A stretch of DNA of 5,635 nucleotides from Candidatus Omnitrophota bacterium (GCA_023140095.1 JAGLMJ010000076.1:1-5635), one strand, 5' to 3'. Positions 1 through 5,635 are shown, counted from the first letter of the stretch. The notes: generated from the sequence alone by a model not told the origin. Numbers and translations: made by a program.

Positions 1-200
1 CCATCGGAAGGACCATTCTCACAACAATCACGACACTGTTAGTTGTTATTACATTGTTTTTCCGTGGGGGAGAGATTCTAAACACATTTGCCCTGTGTTT
101 GATCATCGGTTTTATCGCCGGAACGTATTCAACCATTTTTATCGCCTCACCGCTTGTCCTGGCATGGGAAAATATGGTGGGCGGCAAGAAAAAGAAGTAA
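1..200 (+). CDS. secF: Protein translocase subunit SecF, C-terminal end (5' truncated by window edge)
   Basis: Reading the frame that begins at base 3 gives about 65 residues ending in four lysines and TAA at 198-200. It starts IGRTILTTITTLLVV, matching the conserved (S)xxRTxxTxxTTLL stretch that opens TM5 of SecF. It continues through FFRGGEILNTFALCLIIGFIAGTYSTIFIASPLVLAWE, rendered here only as a motif run: the GGE, the FALxLIIGxxxGTYSxIxIASP signature and a closing Trp-Glu. These form the last two transmembrane helices of the inner-membrane SecDF complex, which uses the proton-motive force to assist late steps of Sec export. The basic tail is cytosolic. SecD is presumably just upstream, outside the window. 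The stop codon overlaps the start of the next gene (TAATG), implying co-translation. SecF rather than SecD is chosen from the RT motif and the short tail; only the end of the protein can be judged. Confidence 0.9.
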   Translation, partial: IGRTILTTITTLLVVITLFFRGGEILNTFALCLIIGFIAGTYSTIFIASPLVLAWENMVGGKKKK

Positions 201-2095
201 TGTTTGAGTCCTTAGAGCTTTTTGTCGAGCAGAAGATCAACCTCGATCACATCCTCAATAATCTCGTAGCTTTTCGCTATCAGAAAGTCAAGAAATCATC
301 CTGCGAAGGAGAATTCAGCCAACGGGGAGGCATCCTCGACGTTTACCCGGTCGGGTTCGACGGCCCCGTCCGTATCGATTTCGACGATGAGACCATCCGC
401 GCGATCGCCAGTATTAACATGAAAACCGGAAAGTCGATCTGGCAGCATAAGATCATCATCATCCTGCCGAACAAGGTTCACAAAAAATCTGTTTTTAGCA
501 CAGACATGCCCTTAAACCATTTCATCGAGATCCAGAAAGGGGATTATGTCGTCCACAACCAGCACGGCATCGGCAGGTTCCTCGGGATCAAAAACATCCC
601 CGTTGCCGATAAGATCACATCCCATTTAGCCATTGAATATCAGGGGGGAGACCGATTATTTATCCCGACACACGACATCTGTTTGGTCCAGAAATATGTC
701 AGTTTCAATAAGCGGCCTCCGCGGCTTTATAAGCTCGGCAGCAAAGAATGGAACCGTGTCCGTCGACAAATTCAGAAACGCCTGCAACAGACCGCCGCCG
801 AACTTCTTCATACACAAGCGGTCAGGGCGAGCCTCAAAGGCCACAGTTATTCGAGAGACTCCGAATGGCAGAAAGAATTCGAAAGTTCTTTCCCTTTTGA
901 AGATACTCCCGATCAGATAAAGGCCGCTTTAGACGTCAAAAAAGACATGGAATCCCTTCAGCCGATGGACCGTCTCTTGTGCGGGGACGTCGGTTACGGC
1001 AAGACGGAAGTCGCCATGCGCGCCACCTTCAAGGCCGTGATGGATAACAAGCAGGTCGCGATCTTGGTTCCTACGACACTTCTCGCCGAACAGCATTATT
1101 ACAATTTCTCCATGCGCCTGAAAAATTTCCCCGTTAAGGTCGCTATGCTCAGCCGCCTGCGCACGAAACACGAGCAAGCCCAGATCATTAAAGAATTGAC
1201 TGAAGGGAAAGTTGATATCGTCATCGGCACCCACCGGCTGTTATCCAAAGATATCGCTTTTAAGGACCTGGGATTGATCATTATCGACGAGGAGCAGCGC
1301 TTCGGCGTCAAATCAAAAGAGCGGTTAAAACACTTTCGCTTGCTCGCGGATGTCCTGACCCTGACCGCGACGCCGATCCCGCGCACTTTGCACATGGCCT
1401 TGACGGGGGCAAAGGACATGTCGATCATTTCGACACCCCCGCAAAACCGCACCCCTATTAAAACACACATCATCACCTTCAATGAAGACCTCATCAAGAA
1501 AGCGATCCGGAGGGAAATTAAGCGAAAAGGGCAGATCTTTTTCCTTCATAATCGGGTTGAAGATATTGAACAAATTGCTAGAATAATAGAAAGGCTGATC
1601 AAAGGCGCCCGTATCGCCGTTGCGCACGGACAAATGCCCCCGAAGCTTCTGGAGAAGATCATGCTTCGCTTCCTTAAGGGGGAGGTCGATGTCCTGGTGT
1701 GCACAACCATTGTTGAATCCGGCATTGATATTCCCAATGCCAATACATTGATCGTCAATAGGGCTGACCATTTCGGCTTGTCCGACCTTCACCAGCTGCG
1801 CGGACGTGTCGGCCGGTTCAATAAACAGGCGTATTCTTATTTTATCGTTCCGTCAAAAAAAATGCTGTCAACCCAAGCTCGATCACGTATCCAGGCCATC
1901 GAGAAATACAACGGCCTGGGTTCAGGGTTTCAGATCGCTTTCGAAGACCTGCAAATACGCGGAGCCGGAAATCTTCTCGGGGAAGAGCAAAGCGGCTGCA
2001 TATCGGCGGTCGGATTCGACCTTTATTGCCGGCTTTTAAAAGAATCAATCGAACAACTCAAGAAAACGAAAGACCCACAACAAGAGGAAAAATAA
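200..2095 (+). CDS. mfd: Minimal Mfd-like transcription-repair coupling factor (D2-D4-D5-D6 only)
   Basis: A 631-residue relative of Mfd, the translocase that binds stalled RNA polymerase, pushes it off lesions and recruits UvrA. Seen: residues 1-95 match the UvrA-binding domain D2 (GEFSQRGGILDVYPVG at 37-52; R42 and R58 align with E. coli R165 and R181). The CarD-like polymerase-interacting domain is at about 112-168 (GDYVVHNQHGIGRF). A linker follows, then a RecG-like SF2 motor with Walker A GDVGYGKT (262-269, K268), DEEQ (363-366), TATPIPRT (389-396), VESGIDIP (505-512), LHQLRGRVGR (530-539) and the TRG region RGAGNLLGEEQSG from 587. Usual Mfd is about 1,150 residues; here D1a, D1b, D3 and C-terminal D7 are missing. 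The start at 200 is chosen because it overlaps the secF stop and falls at the D2 boundary; the open frame back to 95 lies inside secF. No strong Shine-Dalgarno is seen, so coupling to secF is likely. RecG is excluded by D2 and the RID. Confidence 0.93.
   Translation: MFESLELFVEQKINLDHILNNLVAFRYQKVKKSSCEGEFSQRGGILDVYPVGFDGPVRIDFDDETIRAIASINMKTGKSIWQHKIIIILPNKVHKKSVFSTDMPLNHFIEIQKGDYVVHNQHGIGRFLGIKNIPVADKITSHLAIEYQGGDRLFIPTHDICLVQKYVSFNKRPPRLYKLGSKEWNRVRRQIQKRLQQTAAELLHTQAVRASLKGHSYSRDSEWQKEFESSFPFEDTPDQIKAALDVKKDMESLQPMDRLLCGDVGYGKTEVAMRATFKAVMDNKQVAILVPTTLLAEQHYYNFSMRLKNFPVKVAMLSRLRTKHEQAQIIKELTEGKVDIVIGTHRLLSKDIAFKDLGLIIIDEEQRFGVKSKERLKHFRLLADVLTLTATPIPRTLHMALTGAKDMSIISTPPQNRTPIKTHIITFNEDLIKKAIRREIKRKGQIFFLHNRVEDIEQIARIIERLIKGARIAVAHGQMPPKLLEKIMLRFLKGEVDVLVCTTIVESGIDIPNANTLIVNRADHFGLSDLHQLRGRVGRFNKQAYSYFIVPSKKMLSTQARSRIQAIEKYNGLGSGFQIAFEDLQIRGAGNLLGEEQSGCISAVGFDLYCRLLKESIEQLKKTKDPQQEEK
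2083..2088 (+). promoter_or_regulatory. Shine-Dalgarno sequence for the surA-like gene
   Basis: AGAGGA lies inside the last codons of the mfd-like gene, 8 nt before the ATG at 2097. It supports that ATG as the start and means a ribosome finishing mfd ends on top of the next initiation site. Confidence 0.75.
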
Positions 2096-2096
2096 C

Positions 2097-3038
2097 ATGA
2101 CGCTTCACGCACGATGGACAACGACGATCTGTTTAGTAATGACATTCACCTTCGGCTGCTTTTCTTTAGGCTTCGCGGTCGAAGATGCCATCATCGCCGT
2201 CGTTAATGACGAACTGATCACCCTAAAGGACCTTAAAGATTACGCGCGATCGACCTATGCCGCTCTCGTCGCTGAGGAAATAAGCGAAAGCCAGATCCAA
2301 GCCATCATGGATGAGCTGGAAGAAGACGGGATCCATAAGCTCATTGAGGATAAACTGATATTGAGTAATGCTAACGAGACCGGACTGGAAGTCCGGGAAG
2401 AATTAGTGGCTGAGCGTATCGACGCCCTCACGGAGCGATACGGCTCGGAACAAAATCTGGTCAATGCCCTTGTTATGACCGGCGCTACCCTTACGGACCT
2501 AAGAAACAAGATCCGCGACGAAATGAAAATAAAATTTATCGTGGACCATCAAGTCAAGTCCAAAATCTATATTAACCCCCAGGAAGTTACCGACTATTAC
2601 GAAAAAAATAAAGATCAATTCGGCCGGAAGGCGCGGGTCAACCTTGAATCGATCTTTATCGTTTATAAAAATGATAAATCCGCCGCATCCGCGAAAGCGA
2701 GCGATGCTTTAAAGCAAATTCAAGAGGGGGGCGATTTTAAAGAAGTCTCTGAAGCGTTTTCAGATGCCCCGTCCGTCGGTATCGTAGAACAAGGAGAGCT
2801 GTTGCCTCTTGTCGAGGAAACTGTCTTTAATTTGAAAATGGACGCCGTATCTTCCTTAGTAGAAACAGAGAGAGGCATCTACATTTTTAAGCTTATCGGA
2901 GAGTTCCCCGCCAAGATCCCCAGTCTCGAAGATATAAAGGAAACCGTCCACGATATACTGTATAAAAAGAAATTCAAGGATCATTTTATCAATTGGATCG
3001 AAAAATTGAAGAATAAAGCCTATATTGAGATCAAATGA
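2097..3038 (+). CDS. surA: SurA/PpiC-like periplasmic chaperone with a degenerate parvulin domain
   Basis: A 313-residue exported protein. Residues 1-27 form a signal peptide (Arg6, a hydrophobic run ICLVMTFTFGCFSLGFA, likely cleavage after A27). Residues 30-45 (IIAVVNDELITLKDL) are the typical opening of the SurA N-terminal chaperone domain, followed by a long helical region to about 175. Residues 179-268 resemble one parvulin (rotamase) domain, ending in GIYIFKL, and a C-terminal helix (273-313) would pack back on the chaperone core. E. coli SurA has 428 residues and two parvulin domains; this has one. The His of the usual (S)HIL motif is replaced (S185 in ESIFI) and the His of GFHILK is Tyr262, so prolyl isomerase activity is doubtful while the chaperone role for outer-membrane proteins seems kept. 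The neighbours pdxA and rsmA are the same as for surA in E. coli, which supports the name; PpiC/PrsA-like is the alternative. Confidence 0.82.
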   Translation: MTLHARWTTTICLVMTFTFGCFSLGFAVEDAIIAVVNDELITLKDLKDYARSTYAALVAEEISESQIQAIMDELEEDGIHKLIEDKLILSNANETGLEVREELVAERIDALTERYGSEQNLVNALVMTGATLTDLRNKIRDEMKIKFIVDHQVKSKIYINPQEVTDYYEKNKDQFGRKARVNLESIFIVYKNDKSAASAKASDALKQIQEGGDFKEVSEAFSDAPSVGIVEQGELLPLVEETVFNLKMDAVSSLVETERGIYIFKLIGEFPAKIPSLEDIKETVHDILYKKKFKDHFINWIEKLKNKAYIEIK

Positions 3039-3088
3039 TCGCGCCGTATCCTCATCACAAATACCATCAATGGATCAGTAAACAATGA
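3035..3088 (+). CDS. Putative 17-codon bridging ORF between surA and pdxA
   Basis: The 46-nt gap between surA and pdxA contains a small ORF, MIAPYPHHKYHQWISKQ, whose ATG overlaps the surA TGA (ATGA at 3035-3038) and whose TGA overlaps the pdxA ATG (ATGA at 3085-3088). It has no good Shine-Dalgarno of its own and resembles no protein I know; composition is odd (three His, two Tyr, one Trp). The plausible role is mechanical: a terminating ribosome from surA re-initiates, crosses the gap and is delivered to pdxA, whose own ribosome site is weak. It may equally be chance, since the arrangement needs only one open frame over 54 nt. Confidence 0.3.
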   Translation: MIAPYPHHKYHQWISKQ

Positions 3089-4032
3089 CCACGCGAAAAA
3101 AGAATAAATACATCGGCATAACTTTAGGCGACCCTTCAGGCATAGGCCCGGAGGTCGTTGCCAAAGCGCTGGCTGATCCGGCGATCCGTAAACTCGGTTC
3201 ATTTAAATTGATCGGCGATCATTGGGTTTACCGGAAATACTGTTTGAACAACTACCGGAATTGTTCATTTGTGGACCTCAAAAGTATTCAACCAAAACAA
3301 TGGAAAATAGGAAAACCGAATCTTGCCAGCGCCAAGGCATCTTTAAACGCCCTCCAAGAGGGTGTTGACCTTTTAAAAAGCAAGGCAATCGACGGCCTTG
3401 TGACCGCACCGCTTTCCAAGGAGCCGATCAGCCGCATCCTGCCATCCTTTCAAGGACATACAGAATTCTTGGCCGATGCTTTTGGCATTAAAAATGTCGG
3501 CATGATGTTCGTCGCCGGCAAAGTGCGCACGATTATCGTTACACGTCACATTCCGCTGAACCAGGTTTGCAAAGCCGTCAACCCTGCCAATATCTACGAC
3601 ACGATCGACCTGACCCATCGGGCTCTTCGTAATCTGTTTAAGATCAAGAAACCTGTGATCGGCGTCTGCGGCGTCAATCCGCATGCCGGAGAGGAAGGGA
3701 CCATGGGCCGAGAGGAGATCACAAAAGTTATTCCGGCGATCAAAAAAGCGCGGCGCCGGAAGATGAACGTTGAGGGCCCTTTTGCCGCCGACACGTTATT
3801 CTCGCCGGACATCGCCCATCACTATGACGCGATCGTCGCGATGTATCACGACCAAGGGCTCATCCCCGTTAAGACATTATGCTTTAAAGAACTTGTTAAT
3901 CTAACGATCGGCCTGCCGTTTATCCGGACGTCTCCGGCGCACGGTACCGCTTTTAACATCGCCGGGGCGCACAAGGCGGATCCCTCATCGATGCACGCCG
4001 CCATCAAACTCGCGGTCGAGTTAATTTTATGA
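3085..4032 (+). CDS. pdxA: 4-hydroxythreonine-4-phosphate dehydrogenase PdxA
   Basis: A 315-residue cytosolic enzyme of the DXP-dependent vitamin B6 pathway. It oxidises 4-phosphooxy-L-threonine with NAD(P)+; the product decarboxylates to 3-amino-2-oxopropyl phosphate, which PdxJ condenses with deoxyxylulose phosphate. Family signatures appear in order: GDPSGIGPE (15-23), TAPLSKE near 107-113, GHTEF with substrate-binding H125 and T126, then the three metal-ligand histidines H155 (TRHIPL), H200 (NPHAGEEG) and H255 (MYHDQG), and finally GLPFIRTSPAHGTAFNIAG. Nothing essential is missing and the length is near the usual 320-330. The start at 3085 is forced closely: a TAA lies in frame at 3079-3081. 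The upstream GGATCAG is a poor ribosome site. Its stop overlaps the rsmA start by ATGA, as also described for pdxA-ksgA in E. coli. PdxA paralogues acting on other hydroxyacids exist, but the operon context favours B6 synthesis. Confidence 0.96.
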   Translation: MTTRKKNKYIGITLGDPSGIGPEVVAKALADPAIRKLGSFKLIGDHWVYRKYCLNNYRNCSFVDLKSIQPKQWKIGKPNLASAKASLNALQEGVDLLKSKAIDGLVTAPLSKEPISRILPSFQGHTEFLADAFGIKNVGMMFVAGKVRTIIVTRHIPLNQVCKAVNPANIYDTIDLTHRALRNLFKIKKPVIGVCGVNPHAGEEGTMGREEITKVIPAIKKARRRKMNVEGPFAADTLFSPDIAHHYDAIVAMYHDQGLIPVKTLCFKELVNLTIGLPFIRTSPAHGTAFNIAGAHKADPSSMHAAIKLAVELIL

Positions 4033-4853
4033 ACCGACACGGCCAATTCCTTCCTAAAAAATCACTTGGGCAAAACTTTTTGATCAATCCCAATGTCGGT
4101 GAACGCATCATCACTTCCTGCGATCTTACGCCGACAGATATTATTTTAGAGATCGGGCCGGGCAAGGGGGCTTTAACCCATTCCCTTTCCTCGTGCGCAA
4201 AAAAAGTCATCGCTATTGAGAAAGATGACCATCTGGCCGCACAATTAAAGCGGACTTTCGCGAATACAAATGTCGAGGTCATCCACGGCGATATCCTCAA
4301 ATATCCCTTTGATGGGCTGCCAAACAACACAAAGATCGTCGGCAACCTGCCTTATAACATCGCAACTCCGATCATTGAGAAAGTCCTGAATAACCGTCGG
4401 AAATTCAACGCATTTTACATGACCGTTCAACTCGAATACGGCCAGCGGATCGCAGCCCAACCTAACAGTAAAAGTTACGGGTCATTCAGCTGTTTCGTCC
4501 AGTATTATGCCGACACAAAAATATTGTTCAAGATAAAGAATTCATCATTCCAGCCTATCCCTAAAGTCCAATCGTGTTTCCTTCAACTCGACCTGTTAAA
4601 GGAGCCAAAGCACAAGGCCCAAGATGAAGAAGGCCTCTTTAGAATTATCCGCGCATGTTTTGGACAGCGTCGGAAGACTGTTCAAAACACTCTGTCAACG
4701 ATCTTTCGCAAAGAAAGGACCGGAGAACTGCTTCAGGCGTTAGATATTGATCCGAAATTAAGGGCGGAAAACATCAGTCTTGAGAAATATGTGCAGATAT
4801 CGAATATGGCCGTTAAGGAAGAGGCGAACGGAAGGAAGATATTTATTCAGTAG
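4029..4853 (+). CDS. rsmA: 16S rRNA dimethyladenosine transferase RsmA (KsgA)
   Basis: A 274-residue SAM-dependent methyltransferase that dimethylates two adjacent adenosines in the 3' terminal helix 45 of 16S rRNA (A1518 and A1519 in E. coli) as a late checkpoint of small-subunit assembly. Seen: KKSLGQNFL (10-18), the SAM-binding loop EIGPGKGALT (41-50), acidic E64 after the second strand, HGD (86-88), the catalytic motif GNLPYNIA (105-112), the YGSFSCFVQYYA segment, the FQPIPKVQS turn and the C-terminal RNA-binding helices opening with RACFGQRRKTVQNTL. The length is typical and no key residue is lacking. It starts inside the pdxA stop codon (ATGA, 4029-4032) with little Shine-Dalgarno signal, so translation is probably coupled. 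It is the last gene of the run; the next gene points the other way and begins its stop codon 3 nt further on. Confidence 0.97.
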   Translation: MNRHGQFLPKKSLGQNFLINPNVGERIITSCDLTPTDIILEIGPGKGALTHSLSSCAKKVIAIEKDDHLAAQLKRTFANTNVEVIHGDILKYPFDGLPNNTKIVGNLPYNIATPIIEKVLNNRRKFNAFYMTVQLEYGQRIAAQPNSKSYGSFSCFVQYYADTKILFKIKNSSFQPIPKVQSCFLQLDLLKEPKHKAQDEEGLFRIIRACFGQRRKTVQNTLSTIFRKERTGELLQALDIDPKLRAENISLEKYVQISNMAVKEEANGRKIFIQ

Positions 4854-4856
4854 GGA

Positions 4857-5258
4857 TCAGGGATTTTCCCAACCTTTGTATAACTGCTTTAGAAACCTGT
4901 CGCGATCGACCTCAAAGACATGTTGAAGGATCAGGTTCTGAACATCATCAGGGGTATCGTAAAAAGTAACTCCCATTTGCGAATGGTTATTCTCGATCTT
5001 GACCCAGAGAATATGAGCGTTTAGTTTGATCTTGACGCCTTCGGCCAACTCAACGATCACCTTGATCTTTTGATGCGGGGAAACATCGCCGGCACCCATA
5101 ATACAAGCCCCGGCACAACTGATATCCTTGGTTTGGCCCTCATAAGGTTCTTTTTCCCCGTCTAAATGGTAGAGCACGGGATCATTAACTTCCCATCGTG
5201 GAAAATAGCGCATATCATTATCTTCAATTGTGTTGTAGTCTGGATCTCGGACACTCAT
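4857..5258 (-). CDS. Single-domain PilZ protein (predicted c-di-GMP receptor)
   Basis: A 133-residue protein consisting of a short acidic N-terminal tail, one PilZ domain and a charged helical C-terminal tail. Both halves of the c-di-GMP-binding signature are present: RxxxR as RYFPR (17-21) and DxSxxG as DISCAG (45-50). The core continues with the beta strands KIKVIVEL and KIKLNAHILWV and ends near MGVTFYD. Binding of the second messenger is therefore predicted, but with no attached output domain the target cannot be named. The start at 5258 is preferred to the in-frame ATG at 5264 because AGGAG (5269-5265) directly abuts the latter but sits 6 nt before the former. The gene converges on rsmA with a 3-nt gap and diverges from the thioesterase gene; no functional tie to either is evident. 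Confidence 0.85.
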   Translation of the reverse strand: MSVRDPDYNTIEDNDMRYFPRWEVNDPVLYHLDGEKEPYEGQTKDISCAGACIMGAGDVSPHQKIKVIVELAEGVKIKLNAHILWVKIENNHSQMGVTFYDTPDDVQNLILQHVFEVDRDRFLKQLYKGWENP

Positions 5259-5264
5259 GTCCAT

Positions 5265-5269
5265 CTCCT
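5265..5269 (-). promoter_or_regulatory. Shine-Dalgarno sequence deciding the PilZ start
   Basis: Read on the - strand this is AGGAG followed by ATGGACATG. The first ATG has no spacer; the second has 6 nt, which is a normal spacing. The second (base 5258) is therefore taken as the start. Confidence 0.7.
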
Positions 5270-5388
5270 GGCGTTCTAAACCATTTTACTGTTGTTCCTC
5301 GTCAAGAACAAAAATCCATCTATTATTATTAAATTAACACCGGAAATTATCCCCTGCAAGCAATAAATAAGAAACTTTCCCCTAATCC

Positions 5389-5417
5389 TTGACATCAAAG
5401 GAAGCCGATGATAGAAC
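5389..5417 (+). promoter_or_regulatory. Sigma70-type promoter for the YbgC-like gene
   Basis: A perfect -35 hexamer TTGACA (5389-5394) is followed by a 17-nt spacer and TAGAAC (5412-5417), which matches four of six positions of TATAAT. An AT-rich stretch lies upstream. Transcription would start near 5424, leaving a leader of about 30 nt before the GTG start. The match is by eye and untested. Confidence 0.6.
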
Positions 5418-5443
5418 CATACATGTGGAAACTTACCAAAATT

Positions 5444-5448
5444 AAGGA
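5444..5448 (+). promoter_or_regulatory. Shine-Dalgarno sequence supporting the GTG start at 5454
   Basis: AAGGA lies 5 nt before GTG at 5454. No ATG occurs in this frame between the upstream in-frame TAG (5412-5414) and the conserved HDTDAGG motif, so the GTG with this ribosome site is the natural start. Confidence 0.7.
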
Positions 5449-5453
5449 CTTTT

Positions 5454-5635
5454 GTGGAAAAACAGATCTACTATCATGACACCGATGCCGGAGGAGTGGT
5501 CTATTACGGCAGATATCTGAATTATTTAGAGGAAGCCCGTACGGAATTCCTTGAGCAACGGGGACTCGACCTTACGATCTTCCGCGAAAAGAAATTCCTT
5601 TACGCAGTGCGTCAATGCAACATCAGCTATGAAAG
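5454..5635 (+). CDS. ybgC: YbgC/YbaW-type acyl-CoA thioesterase, N-terminal part (cut by window end)
   Basis: The first 60 codons of a hot-dog-fold thioesterase, starting at GTG. The sequence IYYHDTDAGGVVYYGRYLNY followed by LEEARTEFLEQRG is the diagnostic N-terminal signature of the 4-hydroxybenzoyl-CoA thioesterase / YbgC family; the second Asp of HDTDAGG (D11) is the expected catalytic residue. Members hydrolyse acyl-CoA thioesters in the cytoplasm, and in many diderms the gene begins the tol-pal cluster, where it has been linked to phospholipid metabolism. The family is usually about 130-140 residues, so roughly the last half lies beyond the window and the next genes (tolQ would be informative) cannot be seen. 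The gene has its own promoter and is transcribed away from the PilZ gene. The exact substrate is not deducible. Confidence 0.88.
   Translation, partial: MEKQIYYHDTDAGGVVYYGRYLNYLEEARTEFLEQRGLDLTIFREKKFLYAVRQCNISYE

Larger units (their letters stand above)
5259..5453. other. Divergent intergenic region between the PilZ and thioesterase genes
   Basis: This is the only sizeable non-coding stretch in the window and is more AT-rich than the genes, especially near 5306-5370 where runs such as TATTATTATTAAATTAA occur. It must hold both divergent start signals. On the + strand a good promoter and ribosome site are visible for the thioesterase. On the - strand I see only the AGGAG ribosome site and no convincing -35/-10 pair at a sensible distance. 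No clear operator palindrome, terminator or riboswitch-like structure was found. Confidence 0.6.

Noticed and set aside
95..199. Upstream extension of the mfd-like reading frame to an ATG at 95
   Set aside because: It overlaps the well-conserved SecF C-terminus in another frame, and the 35 extra residues do not resemble any Mfd domain; the ATG at 200 fits the domain boundary.
929..1792. Long open frames on the - strand inside the mfd-like gene
   Set aside because: They lie opposite conserved motor motifs, have no family resemblance and are explained by the codon usage of the + strand gene.
1855..1862. Run of eight A inside the mfd-like gene as a possible slippage site or frameshift error
   Set aside because: The reading frame continues intact into the conserved TRG region on the far side, so no shift is needed; there is no evidence of programmed slippage.
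2145..2165. Cys21 in the SurA-like signal sequence as a lipobox
   Set aside because: The preceding residues T-F-G do not fit the usual [LVI][ASTVI][GAS]C pattern, and a better signal peptidase I site (G-F-A) follows.
4860..4870. Small inverted repeat GGGATTTTCCC after rsmA as a terminator
   Set aside because: The stem is only 4 bp with a 3-nt loop and no following T run; too weak for an intrinsic terminator.
5273..5305. Possible - strand promoter TTGACG with TTTAGA for the PilZ gene
   Set aside because: The spacing is 19 nt, the -10 match is poor, and the predicted start of transcription would fall within the ribosome site.

Overview
The window is a compact stretch of bacterial chromosome with six readable genes plus two cut by the edges, and almost no non-coding DNA except one 195-bp intergenic region. 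The + strand carries a tight run secF (3' end only) - mfd-like - surA-like - pdxA - rsmA. Junctions are a TAATG overlap, a 1-nt gap, a 46-nt gap and an ATGA overlap, so this is almost certainly one transcript whose promoter lies upstream of the window, probably before secD. A PilZ-domain gene on the - strand converges on rsmA with only 3 nt between the stop codons. Divergent from it, the 5' end of a YbgC-type acyl-CoA thioesterase gene runs off the right edge behind a good sigma70-like promoter.

The organism is a diderm bacterium: it has a periplasmic SurA-type chaperone with a signal peptide, SecDF, and a YbgC-type thioesterase of the kind often found with Tol-Pal. Base composition is moderate. 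The order surA-pdxA-rsmA is the same as in the classical E. coli surA-pdxA-ksgA operon, but here it follows secF and mfd rather than lptD. The combination, and the divergence of the proteins, make me suspect an uncultivated lineage such as Omnitrophota; this is an inference from general impression, not something the sequence proves.

The standout is the mfd-like gene. It encodes only about 631 residues instead of the usual 1,100-1,200. It starts at the UvrA-binding domain (D2), goes almost directly to the RNA-polymerase-interacting domain (D4/RID), then to an apparently intact RecG-like translocase (D5-D6), and stops just after the TRG region. The flanking UvrB-like halves (D1a, D1b), D3 and the autoinhibitory C-terminal D7 are absent. 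Both ends of the gene abut their neighbours with intact stop and start codons, so it looks like a natural minimal transcription-repair coupling factor rather than decay.

Functionally the operon mixes membrane protein export (SecF), transcription-coupled repair (mini-Mfd), outer-membrane protein chaperoning (SurA-like, apparently without the parvulin catalytic histidines), vitamin B6 synthesis (PdxA) and 16S rRNA dimethylation (RsmA). Another small oddity is a 17-codon ORF that exactly bridges the surA-pdxA gap with ATGA overlaps at both ends. I saw no tRNA, rRNA, CRISPR array, insertion sequence or convincing intrinsic terminator.
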